NCBI RefSeq assembly: GCF_013302895.1
Contig: NZ_VJOK01000001.1
Coordinates: 7,425,378 to 7,489,377, forward strand
DNA: 64,000 nt
Source: Streptomyces albus subsp. chlorinus
GTDB taxonomy: Bacteria; Actinomycetota; Actinomycetes; Streptomycetales; Streptomycetaceae
Direction: 5' to 3'
The notes beneath the pieces are model-generated. The model had not been told where the DNA came from. It ran no database searches and saw only the letters and a program-made list of their open reading frames with translations. Of this stretch, positions 44,335 to 51,765 are shown one piece after another; position 1 is the first letter of the stretch; every line of letters begins with the position of its first letter. The translations under genes were made by a program, and so were the position numbers.

Positions 44335-44378
44335 TGTATGCACGCGCTGCTGTATGCACGCGCTGCTGTACGCACGCG
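44335..44378. repeat. 16-bp tandem repeat, 2.75 copies
   Basis: TGTATGCACGCGCTGC at 44335-44350 and 44351-44366, then a partial third copy with one change to 44378. No gene is affected. Confidence 0.8.
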
Positions 44379-44594
44379 GGAAGGACAACGGCGCCCGGTG
44401 CGGCGGCATCCAGGGGACTCGACTCTGCCAGCACACGGAGATGCCTTCCCCCTTGCGCTCAGAAGTTCCGCGAGGCAGCCGGCCGCGTTCCGCAATGGCG
44501 CAGCGACGGTCTGTCACGAGAGGGTCGAACCCGCGCACGGTCTCCGGTCCTGGGAGGAGGCTCACGGGTGCCGACGACTGGCGCATTCCTTTCC

Positions 44595-44608
44595 TAACTA
44601 GTAAGTTA
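44595..44608. promoter_or_regulatory. likely TetR autoregulatory site
   Basis: TAACT-AGTA-AGTTA, an AT-rich inverted repeat ending 5 bases before the tetR start at 44614. Confidence 0.6.
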
Positions 44609-44613
44609 AGTAT

Positions 44614-45195
44614 ATGAGCAGCCGAGGACGCGCCAAGAATCTGTTGATCGAAGCGGCCGACGCCGTCTTCTACGAGCACGGCATCTCCGCCACCAGCGTG
44701 GATGCCGTCGTGGAGGCGGCGGGCGTGTCGAAGCCGACGCTTTACGCCCACTTCCCGACCAAGTCGGCCGTCGTCGCCGCCGGGCTGCGCCACCGGCACG
44801 CCGCCCGCAGAGCGGAACTCGAGGCGTGGGTGGCGCGTGAGGACGACCCCCGTCGGCGTCCACTGGCGGTGTTCGGCTGGCTCGGGGCCTGGTACGCGGA
44901 ACGGGGACAACGCGGGTGCGCGTTCCTCAACGCCGCAGTCGAGGCCCCGCAGTCCGACATGACAATCCGCACCCCGGTCCAGGAGGAGAAGACCTGGTTG
45001 CTCACCTTCTTGAGCCGCCTGTGCGACGAGGCCGGATGCGGGTTCCCGAAGGCCCTCGCTTCTCAACTGCTCCTGCTCATCGACGGTGTCGCGGGACGCG
45101 TCGTGGTGCACGGCCCGGACGCGGCCCCGCGGGCGGTGGCCGACGCGACTCGCGCGGCGGCCGCTCTGATCGAGGCTTCGGAGCCCACGCTGTGA
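44614..45195 (+). CDS. TetR-family regulator
   Basis: A 193-residue regulator starting MSSRGRAKNLLIEAADAVFY. HTH: YEHGISATSVDAVVEAAGVS and KPTLYAHFPTKSAVVAAGLR. The ligand domain (GQRGCAFLNAAVEAPQSD, LLLLIDGVAGRVVVHG) belongs to the group that controls membrane or redox genes. Its stop overlaps the start of the membrane-protein gene by GTGA (45192-45195), so both are made together and probably respond to one signal. Confidence 0.92.
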   Translation: MSSRGRAKNLLIEAADAVFYEHGISATSVDAVVEAAGVSKPTLYAHFPTKSAVVAAGLRHRHAARRAELEAWVAREDDPRRRPLAVFGWLGAWYAERGQRGCAFLNAAVEAPQSDMTIRTPVQEEKTWLLTFLSRLCDEAGCGFPKALASQLLLLIDGVAGRVVVHGPDAAPRAVADATRAAAALIEASEPTL

Positions 45196-45806
45196 CGCAC
45201 TCTCCCCGGCTTCTCATCACCCGTTGCATACGCCTTTCCGTGGGCCTCGCGCTGTACGGAGTCTGCATGGCTCTGCTGCTCAAGGCAGGACTGGGCGCGG
45301 ACCCGTGGACCGTGTTCACGCAGGGCATCGCCCGGAAGACGGGGTGGAGCCCGGGCGCCGTCCTGCTCGTGATCTCGGTGGTCGTGTTCATCCTGTGGAT
45401 ACCGCTGCGACAACGGCCCGGGGTCGGCACCGTCGCCAACGCTCTGCTCGTCGGACCGCTCCTTGACCTGGCGCTGTGGGCGCTTCCCACTCCGCACGAG
45501 TTGCCGGTGCGTGTGCTGTATCTGCTCGCGGGCGTGCTGGGGATCGCATTGGCAACGGGCCTCTACGTGGGTGTCGGTTGGGGCCCGGGCCCCCGGGACG
45601 GGCTGATGACCGGCCTGGCACGCATCGGCCTCCCGCTCGCTGTCGGCCGGACACTCGTGGAGGTCTCGGTGCTGGCGGGAGGCTGGCTGCTCGGCGGCAC
45701 GATCGGCCCCGGCACCGTTCTCTTCATGGCCACGATCGGCCCCCTGGTCGGCTACGTCCTGCCCAGGCTCACGCTGGCCCAGCCCGAACCGAGCACGTCC
45801 CGCTGA
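45192..45806 (+). CDS. YczE/YyaS/YitT-family membrane protein
   Basis: A 204-residue protein coupled to tetR, starting at GTG 45192. Family pattern: LSVGLALYGVCMALLLKAGLG, ADPWTVFTQGIARKTGWSPG and VGWGPGPRDGLMTGLARIGL (the G-x-G-P-R-D-G motif). There are five or six hydrophobic segments. In Bacillus the relative YczE influences lipopeptide production; transport or sensing is inferred only. Confidence 0.88.
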   Translation: MTHSPRLLITRCIRLSVGLALYGVCMALLLKAGLGADPWTVFTQGIARKTGWSPGAVLLVISVVVFILWIPLRQRPGVGTVANALLVGPLLDLALWALPTPHELPVRVLYLLAGVLGIALATGLYVGVGWGPGPRDGLMTGLARIGLPLAVGRTLVEVSVLAGGWLLGGTIGPGTVLFMATIGPLVGYVLPRLTLAQPEPSTSR

Positions 45807-45860
45807 GGCGTCGCTCGCTCCTCGGTGCGCCTACGCCGTCCGCACGGGCCGCGAACAGCC

Positions 45861-45965
45861 TCACCGACATCTTGCCGAGGCCGGCACCGAGTGCTGGGTG
45901 GGCAGGGGCGTCGGGTGCGACCCGATGAAGTCCCGTTCGTCGTCGGTCAGTTGTACTCGTGTCAC
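45861..45965 (-). pseudogene. IS5-type transposase N-terminal fragment
   Basis: GTG 45965 reads TRVQLTDDERDFIGSHPTPL, matching the start of IS5-family transposases (TRVQLTD-E-W-x-F-I). It then loses similarity and stops after 34 codons. Confidence 0.6.
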
Positions 45966-46007
45966 GCACATCGGTCCACCGGATCAGCCCTCGGAGCGGG
46001 GCGAACC

Positions 46008-46045
46008 CACAGGGCAACCAGGGTAATCAGGGCAACCAGGGTGAC
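46008..46045. repeat. CAGGGYAAYCAGGG short tandem repeats
   Basis: Four imperfect 9-bp copies (AGGGCAACC-like) just 3' of the tetR gene at 46064. Non-coding on both strands as far as can be seen. Confidence 0.6.
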
Positions 46046-46063
46046 AACGATGCGATACGCGTC

Positions 46064-46633
46064 TCAGCACTCGGCTCCGGCCGCGCGCACCGCGTCGAGC
46101 GCTCGCCGTGCCAGCGGGCCGAAGCCCTCGCTGTTGTCGCTGCCGATCCACTGATCGAAGGCGATCTCCCAGGCGAGTGTGCCCAGTGTCGCGGCCACGC
46201 GAGCGGTCAGGCCCGGGACTCCGCGGCGGTTGAGGGCCTCGATCATCGAGGCGGTGAGGTCGATCCTTTTCAGCGCTTCGCGTTCACGCAGTTCCGTATT
46301 GGCGTTCAGCACGGCCTGGCGCCGGCCGCTGAACTCGCGTCGGTCCTCGGCGAAGAACGTCCTGCCGAGCGCGTCGAGGGCGTCGGCCACCGCGTCGAGT
46401 GGCCCGGCGGTCGGCGGCGCCGAGGCGATCCCGTCGACGAGCAGACCGGTCACCGTGCCCTTGTCGAAGAGCACCTCGCGCTTGTCCGGGAAGTGCCGGA
46501 AGAACGTGCTCTTGGTGAGCCCCGCGCGCTCCGCGATCTCGATCACGGTCGTGTTCTCGTAGCCGTTCTCCTCGAAGAGGTCGAGGGCGGCGGCGGCGAG
46601 TCGTCCTGGTGCGTCGGGTTGCCAGCGAGCCAT
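46064..46633 (-). CDS. TetR-family regulator of the divergent oxidoreductase
   Basis: A 189-residue regulator: LDLFEENGYENTTVIEIAER and AGLTKSTFFRHFPDKREVLF form the HTH (residues about 18-58). The C-terminal domain (RREFSGRRQAVLNANTELRE, ATLGTLAWEIAFDQWI) resembles the acyl-CoA / MftR-like TetR set. It is divergent from the quinone-oxidoreductase gene at 46717. The 83-base gap holds two copies of a GGGACTTGGTCCC-type site. Confidence 0.92.
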   Translation of the reverse strand: MARWQPDAPGRLAAAALDLFEENGYENTTVIEIAERAGLTKSTFFRHFPDKREVLFDKGTVTGLLVDGIASAPPTAGPLDAVADALDALGRTFFAEDRREFSGRRQAVLNANTELREREALKRIDLTASMIEALNRRGVPGLTARVAATLGTLAWEIAFDQWIGSDNSEGFGPLARRALDAVRAAGAEC

Positions 46634-46646
46634 GGGAACAGTGTAC

Positions 46647-46700
46647 GGGACTTGGTCCCATCACTGGTGTAGGGTCGATGAGACCAAGTCCCATCACTGG
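46647..46700. promoter_or_regulatory. two TetR operator sites with 13-bp direct repeat
   Basis: Site 1 is the palindrome GGGACTTGGTCCC (46647-46659). Site 2 is GAGACCAAGTCCC (46680-46692), the same sequence inverted with one change. Both are followed by CATCACTGG, giving a perfect 13-bp direct repeat GTCCCATCACTGG at 46655 and 46688. Confidence 0.75.
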
Positions 46701-46716
46701 CCAGGAGAGGTCACCG

Positions 46717-47637
46717 ATGAGTAAAGCTGTGCGTTACCAGCGATTCGGCGGTCCGGAAGTACTGGAACTGCGGGAGATACCCGAGCCGCATGCCGCACCG
46801 GACGAGGTTCGCGTCCGGGTCACGGCCGCCGGACTGAATCCGATGGACTGGCAGATCACCACACAGCCCGACATGGCAGCGCGGTTCGGCATCACCTTGC
46901 CGGCCGGGTTCGGCAGCGACTTCGCCGGAGTGGTGGACGAGGTGGGCGCCGAAGCCACGGGATTCGCGGCCGGCGACCGGGTGTACGGGGCTGCGATTGG
47001 CCGGTCCGTCGCCGATTTCGTGCTGGTCAAGACACCTGCGGCAACGCTGTGGCCCACCCCGGAGGGCATCAGCGACGAGGTGGCGGGCACGCTCCCGGTG
47101 TCCGGTCTGACGGCCTCCGCCGCGCTCGCCGCGATCGGGCTCCGCACCGGGGACACCGTCCTGATCGGTGGGGCGGCGGGTGGCGTGGGCATCTTCGCCG
47201 TGCAGCTGGCGAAGCTCGCGGGCGCCCGGGTACTCGGCACCGCCTCCGAGAGCACGTTCGGATTCCTTCGCGGACTCGGTGCCGAACCCGTGACGTACGG
47301 TCCCGGTCTGGCGGACCGGGTGCGGGCCCTCGCCCCTGAGGGGATCACCGCAGCAACCGACCTGTTCGGAAGGGAGGCGGCCGAGACCGCGCTCAAGCTC
47401 GGCGTGGCGCCCGAGCGGATCTCCGTCGTAGCCGACGGCCCCACCCCACCGCCGGGTGTGTGCAAGACGGGTGCCCTCGATGCGGCGCCCGGTACCATGG
47501 AACGGATCGCCAACGCGATCCATACCGGCGAGATCACGGTGCCGATCGCCGCGACCTTCCCGGTCGAGCAGATCCGCGAAGCCGTGACAACCCAGGCCGC
47601 GAGGCATGTGCACGGAAAAATCGTGATCGCCCTGTGA
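46717..47637 (+). CDS. zinc-free quinone oxidoreductase / NADP-dependent medium-chain dehydrogenase
   Basis: A 306-residue MDR-family enzyme starting at ATG 46717 (GGAGAGG upstream). QOR signs: SKAVRYQRFGGPEVLELREI, VTAAGLNPMDW, FGSDFAGVVDEVG, VLIGGAAGGVGIFAVQLAKL (A-A-G-G-V-G NADPH loop) and a C-terminal RHVHGKIVI. No Zn-binding Cys cluster is present. It probably reduces quinones or enones with NADPH, induced when the divergent TetR releases its operators. Confidence 0.92.
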   Translation: MSKAVRYQRFGGPEVLELREIPEPHAAPDEVRVRVTAAGLNPMDWQITTQPDMAARFGITLPAGFGSDFAGVVDEVGAEATGFAAGDRVYGAAIGRSVADFVLVKTPAATLWPTPEGISDEVAGTLPVSGLTASAALAAIGLRTGDTVLIGGAAGGVGIFAVQLAKLAGARVLGTASESTFGFLRGLGAEPVTYGPGLADRVRALAPEGITAATDLFGREAAETALKLGVAPERISVVADGPTPPPGVCKTGALDAAPGTMERIANAIHTGEITVPIAATFPVEQIREAVTTQAARHVHGKIVIAL

Positions 47638-47837
47638 ACCCGCGCAAGGCGGACTCAGCGACCGGGGTCGGGGCGCGCATCGGGTCGAGTACCGCGTCAT
47701 GACCGGCCTGTAGGTTTGCTGCCCTCCGCGACCTGGTCCGCGGGCCGCTGTGCGTCCCGCTGTGACCGTGCCCGCCAGTGCGGACGCGGCATCAAAAGCG
47801 GCCCTCGCGGGGCGTCCCAGCCGCGCCGTTGCCACAC

Positions 47838-47870
47838 CGTTGTCCGGGGCGCCAGCGTTGTCCGGGGCGC
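47838..47870. repeat. 15-bp direct repeat CGTTGTCCGGGGCGC
   Basis: Exact copies at 47838-47852 and 47856-47870. Confidence 0.8.
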
Positions 47871-47890
47871 TGAGCACCTGGTGCGGGGAC

Positions 47891-47924
47891 ATCCCTTGCG
47901 AGGCACGGGATATCCCGTGCGAGG
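47891..47924. repeat. perfect 18-bp palindrome within a 13-bp direct repeat
   Basis: GCACGGGATATCCCGTGC at 47903-47920 is fully self-complementary. It overlaps two copies of ATCCC(T/G)TGCGAGG at 47891-47903 and 47912-47924. A protein-binding site or recombination point is possible. Confidence 0.75.
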
Positions 47925-48279
47925 TCACCTGCGGGGGCCGAACCAGCCGTCGCCCGCATGATCGTCAGCGCTCCGGGAAGCTGCGGCGCCGGCCCATGCC
48001 GGGTCCTTGGGCATCGGCCGCCAGATCCTCGGGCATCGGCGCGGTCCGCGCCCTTGGCCACCGCGGACGCTGCGGCCAACAGCGGTTGCCCCAGGCGCCA
48101 CCGCTCGCGCCTCCGCGAGGACAGCCCAGGCCCAGGCACGCTCGCCTGCCGCCCGCGCGACGATCCGCTCCGTCCGGTCATACCGTCCAGCACGCTGAAT
48201 CCCTCGAAGGGGTCTACTGTCGGGCGGCCGGAGGTGGAATCATCGACGCGATGGATGTGGCGGTCACCGGAGGTGCGAC

Positions 48280-48870
48280 GTGTTGTTCCGACGACGGAAA
48301 CGAGAGTCCCATGCCCTCGCAGCGCGGATGCAGCCGGATCCGGAGCCGAGTGGGGACGGCACCGTGCTTCTCACTGGTGACTGGACCGGCGAGTTCTGGG
48401 AAGAACACCACCCCATCCGGGTTCCCGCGACACTCGATGTCGACGCTTTCCTGGATCAAAGTCCCGTGGCGTCTTTGTGGCCGGACGACGAGGGGTTCAA
48501 CGACTTCGCGGGCGGGAACGAGGAGTTCCTGCGCCGTGGGTGGATCACGGCGTTACTGCACCACCCGGAACGGGACGTTGTTGTCCAGGCCCTGCGCTCC
48601 CGCCACCTCGAAAGCGTCGTTGTGCACATGGCCTTCGTGGCCGACTTGCTGATCGACTCGGCGGTGGCCGAGGAAGCCGCCGAGGCCGTGTGGCGCATGG
48701 ACGACTACGGGGTGACCCTTGTGCTCAACGTCGTGCTGAAGCGTGCCCTATTCCCTTCGCAGCACTCGCGGCCGCAGGCTGACCGTGCGATCGAGCTGCT
48801 GCGTTCGGCATGCCCGGAGAGCCGGCGCGCCTTCTTCGAAACAGAGATCGTACGACCGCGCCGGGGCTGA
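48280..48870 (+). CDS. hypothetical protein
   Basis: A 196-residue soluble protein from GTG 48280 (GGAGG 6 bases upstream). It is acidic, with WTGEFWEEHHPIRVPATLDV, FAGGNEEFLRRGWITALLHH and a helical second half (VVVHMAFVADLLIDSAVAEE). No family, signal peptide or catalytic motif recognised. It is monocistronic. Confidence 0.75.
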   Translation: MLFRRRKRESHALAARMQPDPEPSGDGTVLLTGDWTGEFWEEHHPIRVPATLDVDAFLDQSPVASLWPDDEGFNDFAGGNEEFLRRGWITALLHHPERDVVVQALRSRHLESVVVHMAFVADLLIDSAVAEEAAEAVWRMDDYGVTLVLNVVLKRALFPSQHSRPQADRAIELLRSACPESRRAFFETEIVRPRRG

Positions 48871-49032
48871 GCCCTGCCCGTGAGCCACGTCCCCGGTCCT
48901 CGCGCAAGGCTCTGTGCCTGGCGGTACCGGCGTTCGGTATGCCGGCCATTCCGCTGTCCCTCATGCGGCACCCAGCGGTACCAGCAGGAGCCTCCTGCGA
49001 GCCGGGGTGGTGCGGTGGTTCGCTTTCGTTCC

Positions 49033-49524
49033 TCAGAAGTGGGTGGCGATCCCGAAGACTCGGCGGAGCTGAGCCATGTCATGCCGGTCGCGCTCTGTGG
49101 GCTCGTATCCCTGATGGAGGCGGACCTGCTGCTCGGCGGACAGGCAGGGGACAGTCGTCCCTTTGACAGTGCCCGTCACGAAGCATGAGGAGGGGTAGCG
49201 GAAGGGATGCTCCGATTCGAATGATGCCTGCTCCGCCGCGCCGTCGGCTCCGAAGACGAGCGGATGAAGATCGATCTCTCGGCCGTCCGGAGTCGTGACG
49301 ACGAATCGGGCGGGCCTCCAGTTCAGGCTCTCCACGAATCCCGCCTTACGGAGAGCTGCCACCACGGCAGCTTCCTGCTCTTGGCGGTGCATCAGGTCCA
49401 GGTCGCGATGGTCCCGGGTCTGTTCGCCGATCAGGGCGTCGATCCCCCACCCTCCACCGATCCAGACATCTGCCTGCGCCCGTCGCAACAGAGTCAGGAC
49501 GTACAGCACGTCCTCAGCCGCCAT
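49033..49524 (-). CDS. aminoglycoside/lincosamide-type nucleotidyltransferase
   Basis: A 163-residue protein of the small NTase group (LinA/ANT(2'')-like). ATG 49524 and the adjacent GTG 49527 are both possible. Catalytic motif: VWIGGGWGIDALIGEQTRDH followed by RDLDLMH (G-W-x(n)-D-x-D metal Asp pair). Also FVVTTPDGREIDLHPL with the third Asp, and a C-terminal QVRLHQGYEPTERDRHDM. Such enzymes adenylylate antibiotics, so it is a possible resistance gene. It lies between a hypothetical gene and the broken tetR operon, opposite to both. Confidence 0.88.
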   Translation of the reverse strand: MAAEDVLYVLTLLRRAQADVWIGGGWGIDALIGEQTRDHRDLDLMHRQEQEAAVVAALRKAGFVESLNWRPARFVVTTPDGREIDLHPLVFGADGAAEQASFESEHPFRYPSSCFVTGTVKGTTVPCLSAEQQVRLHQGYEPTERDRHDMAQLRRVFGIATHF

Positions 49525-49599
49525 CACGCGACGCAGCTTAGTCGCGACCACCTTGGACAGCGAACGAATGGCGGTCGCCGCAGAGCCTGATGAAGGCAC

Positions 49600-50193
49600 A
49601 TGGCACGGGCCGGGCTGACGGCGGAGCGAGTGACAGCTGTGGGTGCTGAACTGGCGGACGAGGTCGGGCTGGAGCAGGTGACCATGTCGCAGGTGGCGCG
49701 CCGGCTCGGCGTCAAGGACGCGAGCCTCTAGACACATGTCCGCAACTTGGACGACCTGGGCGGCCGGATCGCGCTCCTGGCGGCGGACGAGAAGACCGTC
49801 CGCCTCGCGGAAGCGACCGTCGGACGGTCGGGCAAGGACGCACTGGTCGCGTTCGCCCACGCATGGCGGGAGTACACCCCTCAGCATCCGGGCCGCTACG
49901 CGGCGACACAGGCTCCGATCGGGATCGACCCGGAACTGGCCGCGCAAGCACCCGGACCGCGCCGCGCGGTCGAGCTGGCCTATGGCATGTTGCGCGGTTA
50001 CGGACTGGCCGAGCCCGGCCTGACCGACGCGGTCAGGCTGTTGCGCAGCACATTTCACGGGTTCGTCGCACTGGAGGCGGCGGGTGGTTTCGCGCACGAG
50101 CGTTCGTTGCAGCAGTCCAGGGCCCGATCCCTCGACGCCCTGCACGCCCTCTTGGGGCACTGGCCTTCTACCCGAGAAGGAGACTCGTCATGA
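49600..50193 (+). pseudogene. tetR-family gene interrupted by an amber codon
   Basis: ATG 49600 reads MARAGLTAERVTAVGAELAD, then MSQVARRLGVKDASL, TAG at codon 44 (49729-49731), then THVRNLDDLGGRIALLAADE and on in the same frame to the TGA at 50191-50193. The stop falls inside the recognition helix, where TetR_C_33-type proteins have S-L-Y-x-H-V. A single Tyr (TAC/TAT) to TAG change explains it. The frame is otherwise intact over 198 codons, so the mutation may be recent. Its end overlaps the start of a hydrolase gene (ATGA), which is also broken. Confidence 0.85.
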
Positions 50194-51043
50194 CCGAGCC
50201 CACCCTTGGCAGCCTGCGCGTGCACGGCGCGATCCTGCAGTACGAAACCTGCACAACGAAATGCGCGGCCACGGCCCGTCCCTGTTACTGATACCAGGAG
50301 GAACGGGCGGCGCGGCCGCCTTCGACGGCGTCGCCGACGCTCTCGCGGTTGAATACACCGTCGCAACCTATGACCCGCGCGGCATGTCCGGCAGCACCCT
50401 CGACGACCCCGAGGCCGAGCAACGGATGTCCGAGCACGCGGACGATGCGCTCCGCCTGCTGGAACGGCTGTCGCCGGGAGGGGTCCGCCCGGGTGTTCGG
50501 CGCCAGCTCCGGGGCGATCGCCGCCCTCCCATTGCTCACCACCCATCCCGAGCGGGTGGAACAGGTCGTGGCGCACGGGCCGCCGGTGGTGGAGGTTCCG
50601 CCGGACAAGCCGCCGTACACCGAACGCTCATCGCGCGCGTGCAAGAGATGTTCCGCACGCAGGGGCTCATGCCGGCGATGACCGTGTTCGCCGCGGGGCT
50701 GAAGGAGGACGGTGTGAGAGCACCGAGCCGACGGCCGACCCCGAGCTTCCGCCGCGAGCAGCGGGACGGGCCGAGCAGACGATGGCCAACCTGCCGTACT
50801 TCGTCGGAAGCATCGTGCCCAGCTTCATGTCCTACACCCCTGACCTGCACCGACTGGAAGTGCTGTCGGACCGGATCACCTCGCCGGGGGCGACGACTCA
50901 CACGGCGAACTCCCGTACCGTACGGCCGCGTTGCTGGCCGAGCGCCTTGGCGCAGACTTCCTGCACTTTGCCGGCGGTCACATCGGCTTGACCACACACC
51001 CGCCGAGTCCGCAGAACTCCCGAAGAAGGTTCTCCGCGCTTGA
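50190..51043 (+). pseudogene. alpha/beta hydrolase with several frameshifts
   Basis: ATG 50190 starts MTEPTLGSLRVHGAILQYET, then the frame changes repeatedly. RGHGPSLLLIPGGTGGAAAF and VATYDPRGMSGSTLDDPEAE are in a second frame. The nucleophile elbow VFGASSGAIAALPLL and VEQVVAHGPPVVEVPP are in a third. VQEMFRTQGLMPAMTVFAAG returns to the second, MANLPYFVGSIVPSFMSYTP to the third, and AESAELPKKVLRA ends it in the second. The catalytic His region (FLHFAGGHIGLTTHP) is also readable. At least four indels are needed, so it is a true pseudogene. It follows the amber-blocked tetR, its likely former regulator. Confidence 0.8.
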
Positions 51044-51765
51044 CTGAACAAGGCCAAGGCGTCCCGAAACCGTCCGGAGCGGGCGGCTACCGAGATCCGC
51101 ACACGGCTTGCCGGGACACCGGGCCGAAGCGCAGTACAGTGAACCGTACGACGTGGCGGCCCCTCGCGAGGAACGGCCGACCGGCGTCACAAGGGTTCCG
51201 CCGTCCTGGGAGCAGCGCCTGGGCCACCGGCCGTTGGCCTTGGTCCGCCGTGGACCGCGGAGGACTGTGACTGTGCACGACAGGACAGCGCTCTGTGCCA
51301 CCGCGCGCACTGCCGTCTCTTCCACCGTCCGTGGGTGATGAGGTCCGGCCGCAGGCGGCCCCGAAGCGGAAATCGCCACCTGCACAAGAACCAACACGGA
51401 CATCCGTCCCCGGCCAGCGCAAAAGATCTTGAGTTCAGGTCGAACTTTCTCGTTTCTCCTCGCGTCCAACTCCATGCAAGGCCCCGCACCGGCCCGGTGC
51501 CGCGTCTGTTCGGGGCGTCGAAGATGCACGACCCGGAGCGGTACGCGAGAAGAGGGTGAGCATGCGCAAGCTGGGGGTGTCAGTAATTGGCGGCCGCCGG
51601 CCTCCGCGGCTTGCCCGGATTCGGGGCCGGCGGCGGCCCGTTGGCTCCGCAGGGAACCTGCCTCGTTCGTTCCTGCGACGGTGTTGCGGATCTCCAGTGG
51701 GGGACCCCGGCGCCGCCTGCAATGACCTGATTCGTCAACACAGAAGCCCATGGGGGGGATTTACC
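51044..51765. other. region upstream of the CdtB-like toxin gene
   Basis: No separate gene recognised. From GTG 51556 the reading frame is open into the toxin gene, but the extra 70 codons are Arg/Pro-rich and precede the signal peptide, so they are treated as untranslated. GGGGGG at 51753-51758 is the likely ribosome-binding site. Confidence 0.4.

Larger units (their letters stand above)
43917..44613. other. region between the IS5 remnant and tetR
   Basis: No complete gene recognised. A plus-strand frame near 44030-44130 (VTTRHKTGMPAAAVGKITIP) looks protein-like but unassigned. It includes the 16-bp repeats at 44335 and the palindrome at 44595. Confidence 0.4.
47638..48279. other. 642-base repeat-bearing gap
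   Basis: No gene recognised. It contains a 15-bp direct repeat and a perfect 18-bp palindrome (listed separately). ACCGGAGG before 48280 is the ribosome-binding site of the next gene. Confidence 0.5.

Noticed and set aside
44335..44378. CRISPR-like short repeats
   Set aside because: Units are contiguous (no spacers) and only 2.75 copies; a simple tandem repeat.
51556..51765. Longer N terminus for the CdtB-like protein from GTG 51556
   Set aside because: Would put 70 Arg/Pro-rich residues before the signal peptide, which would block export; the TTG with GGGGGG is preferred.
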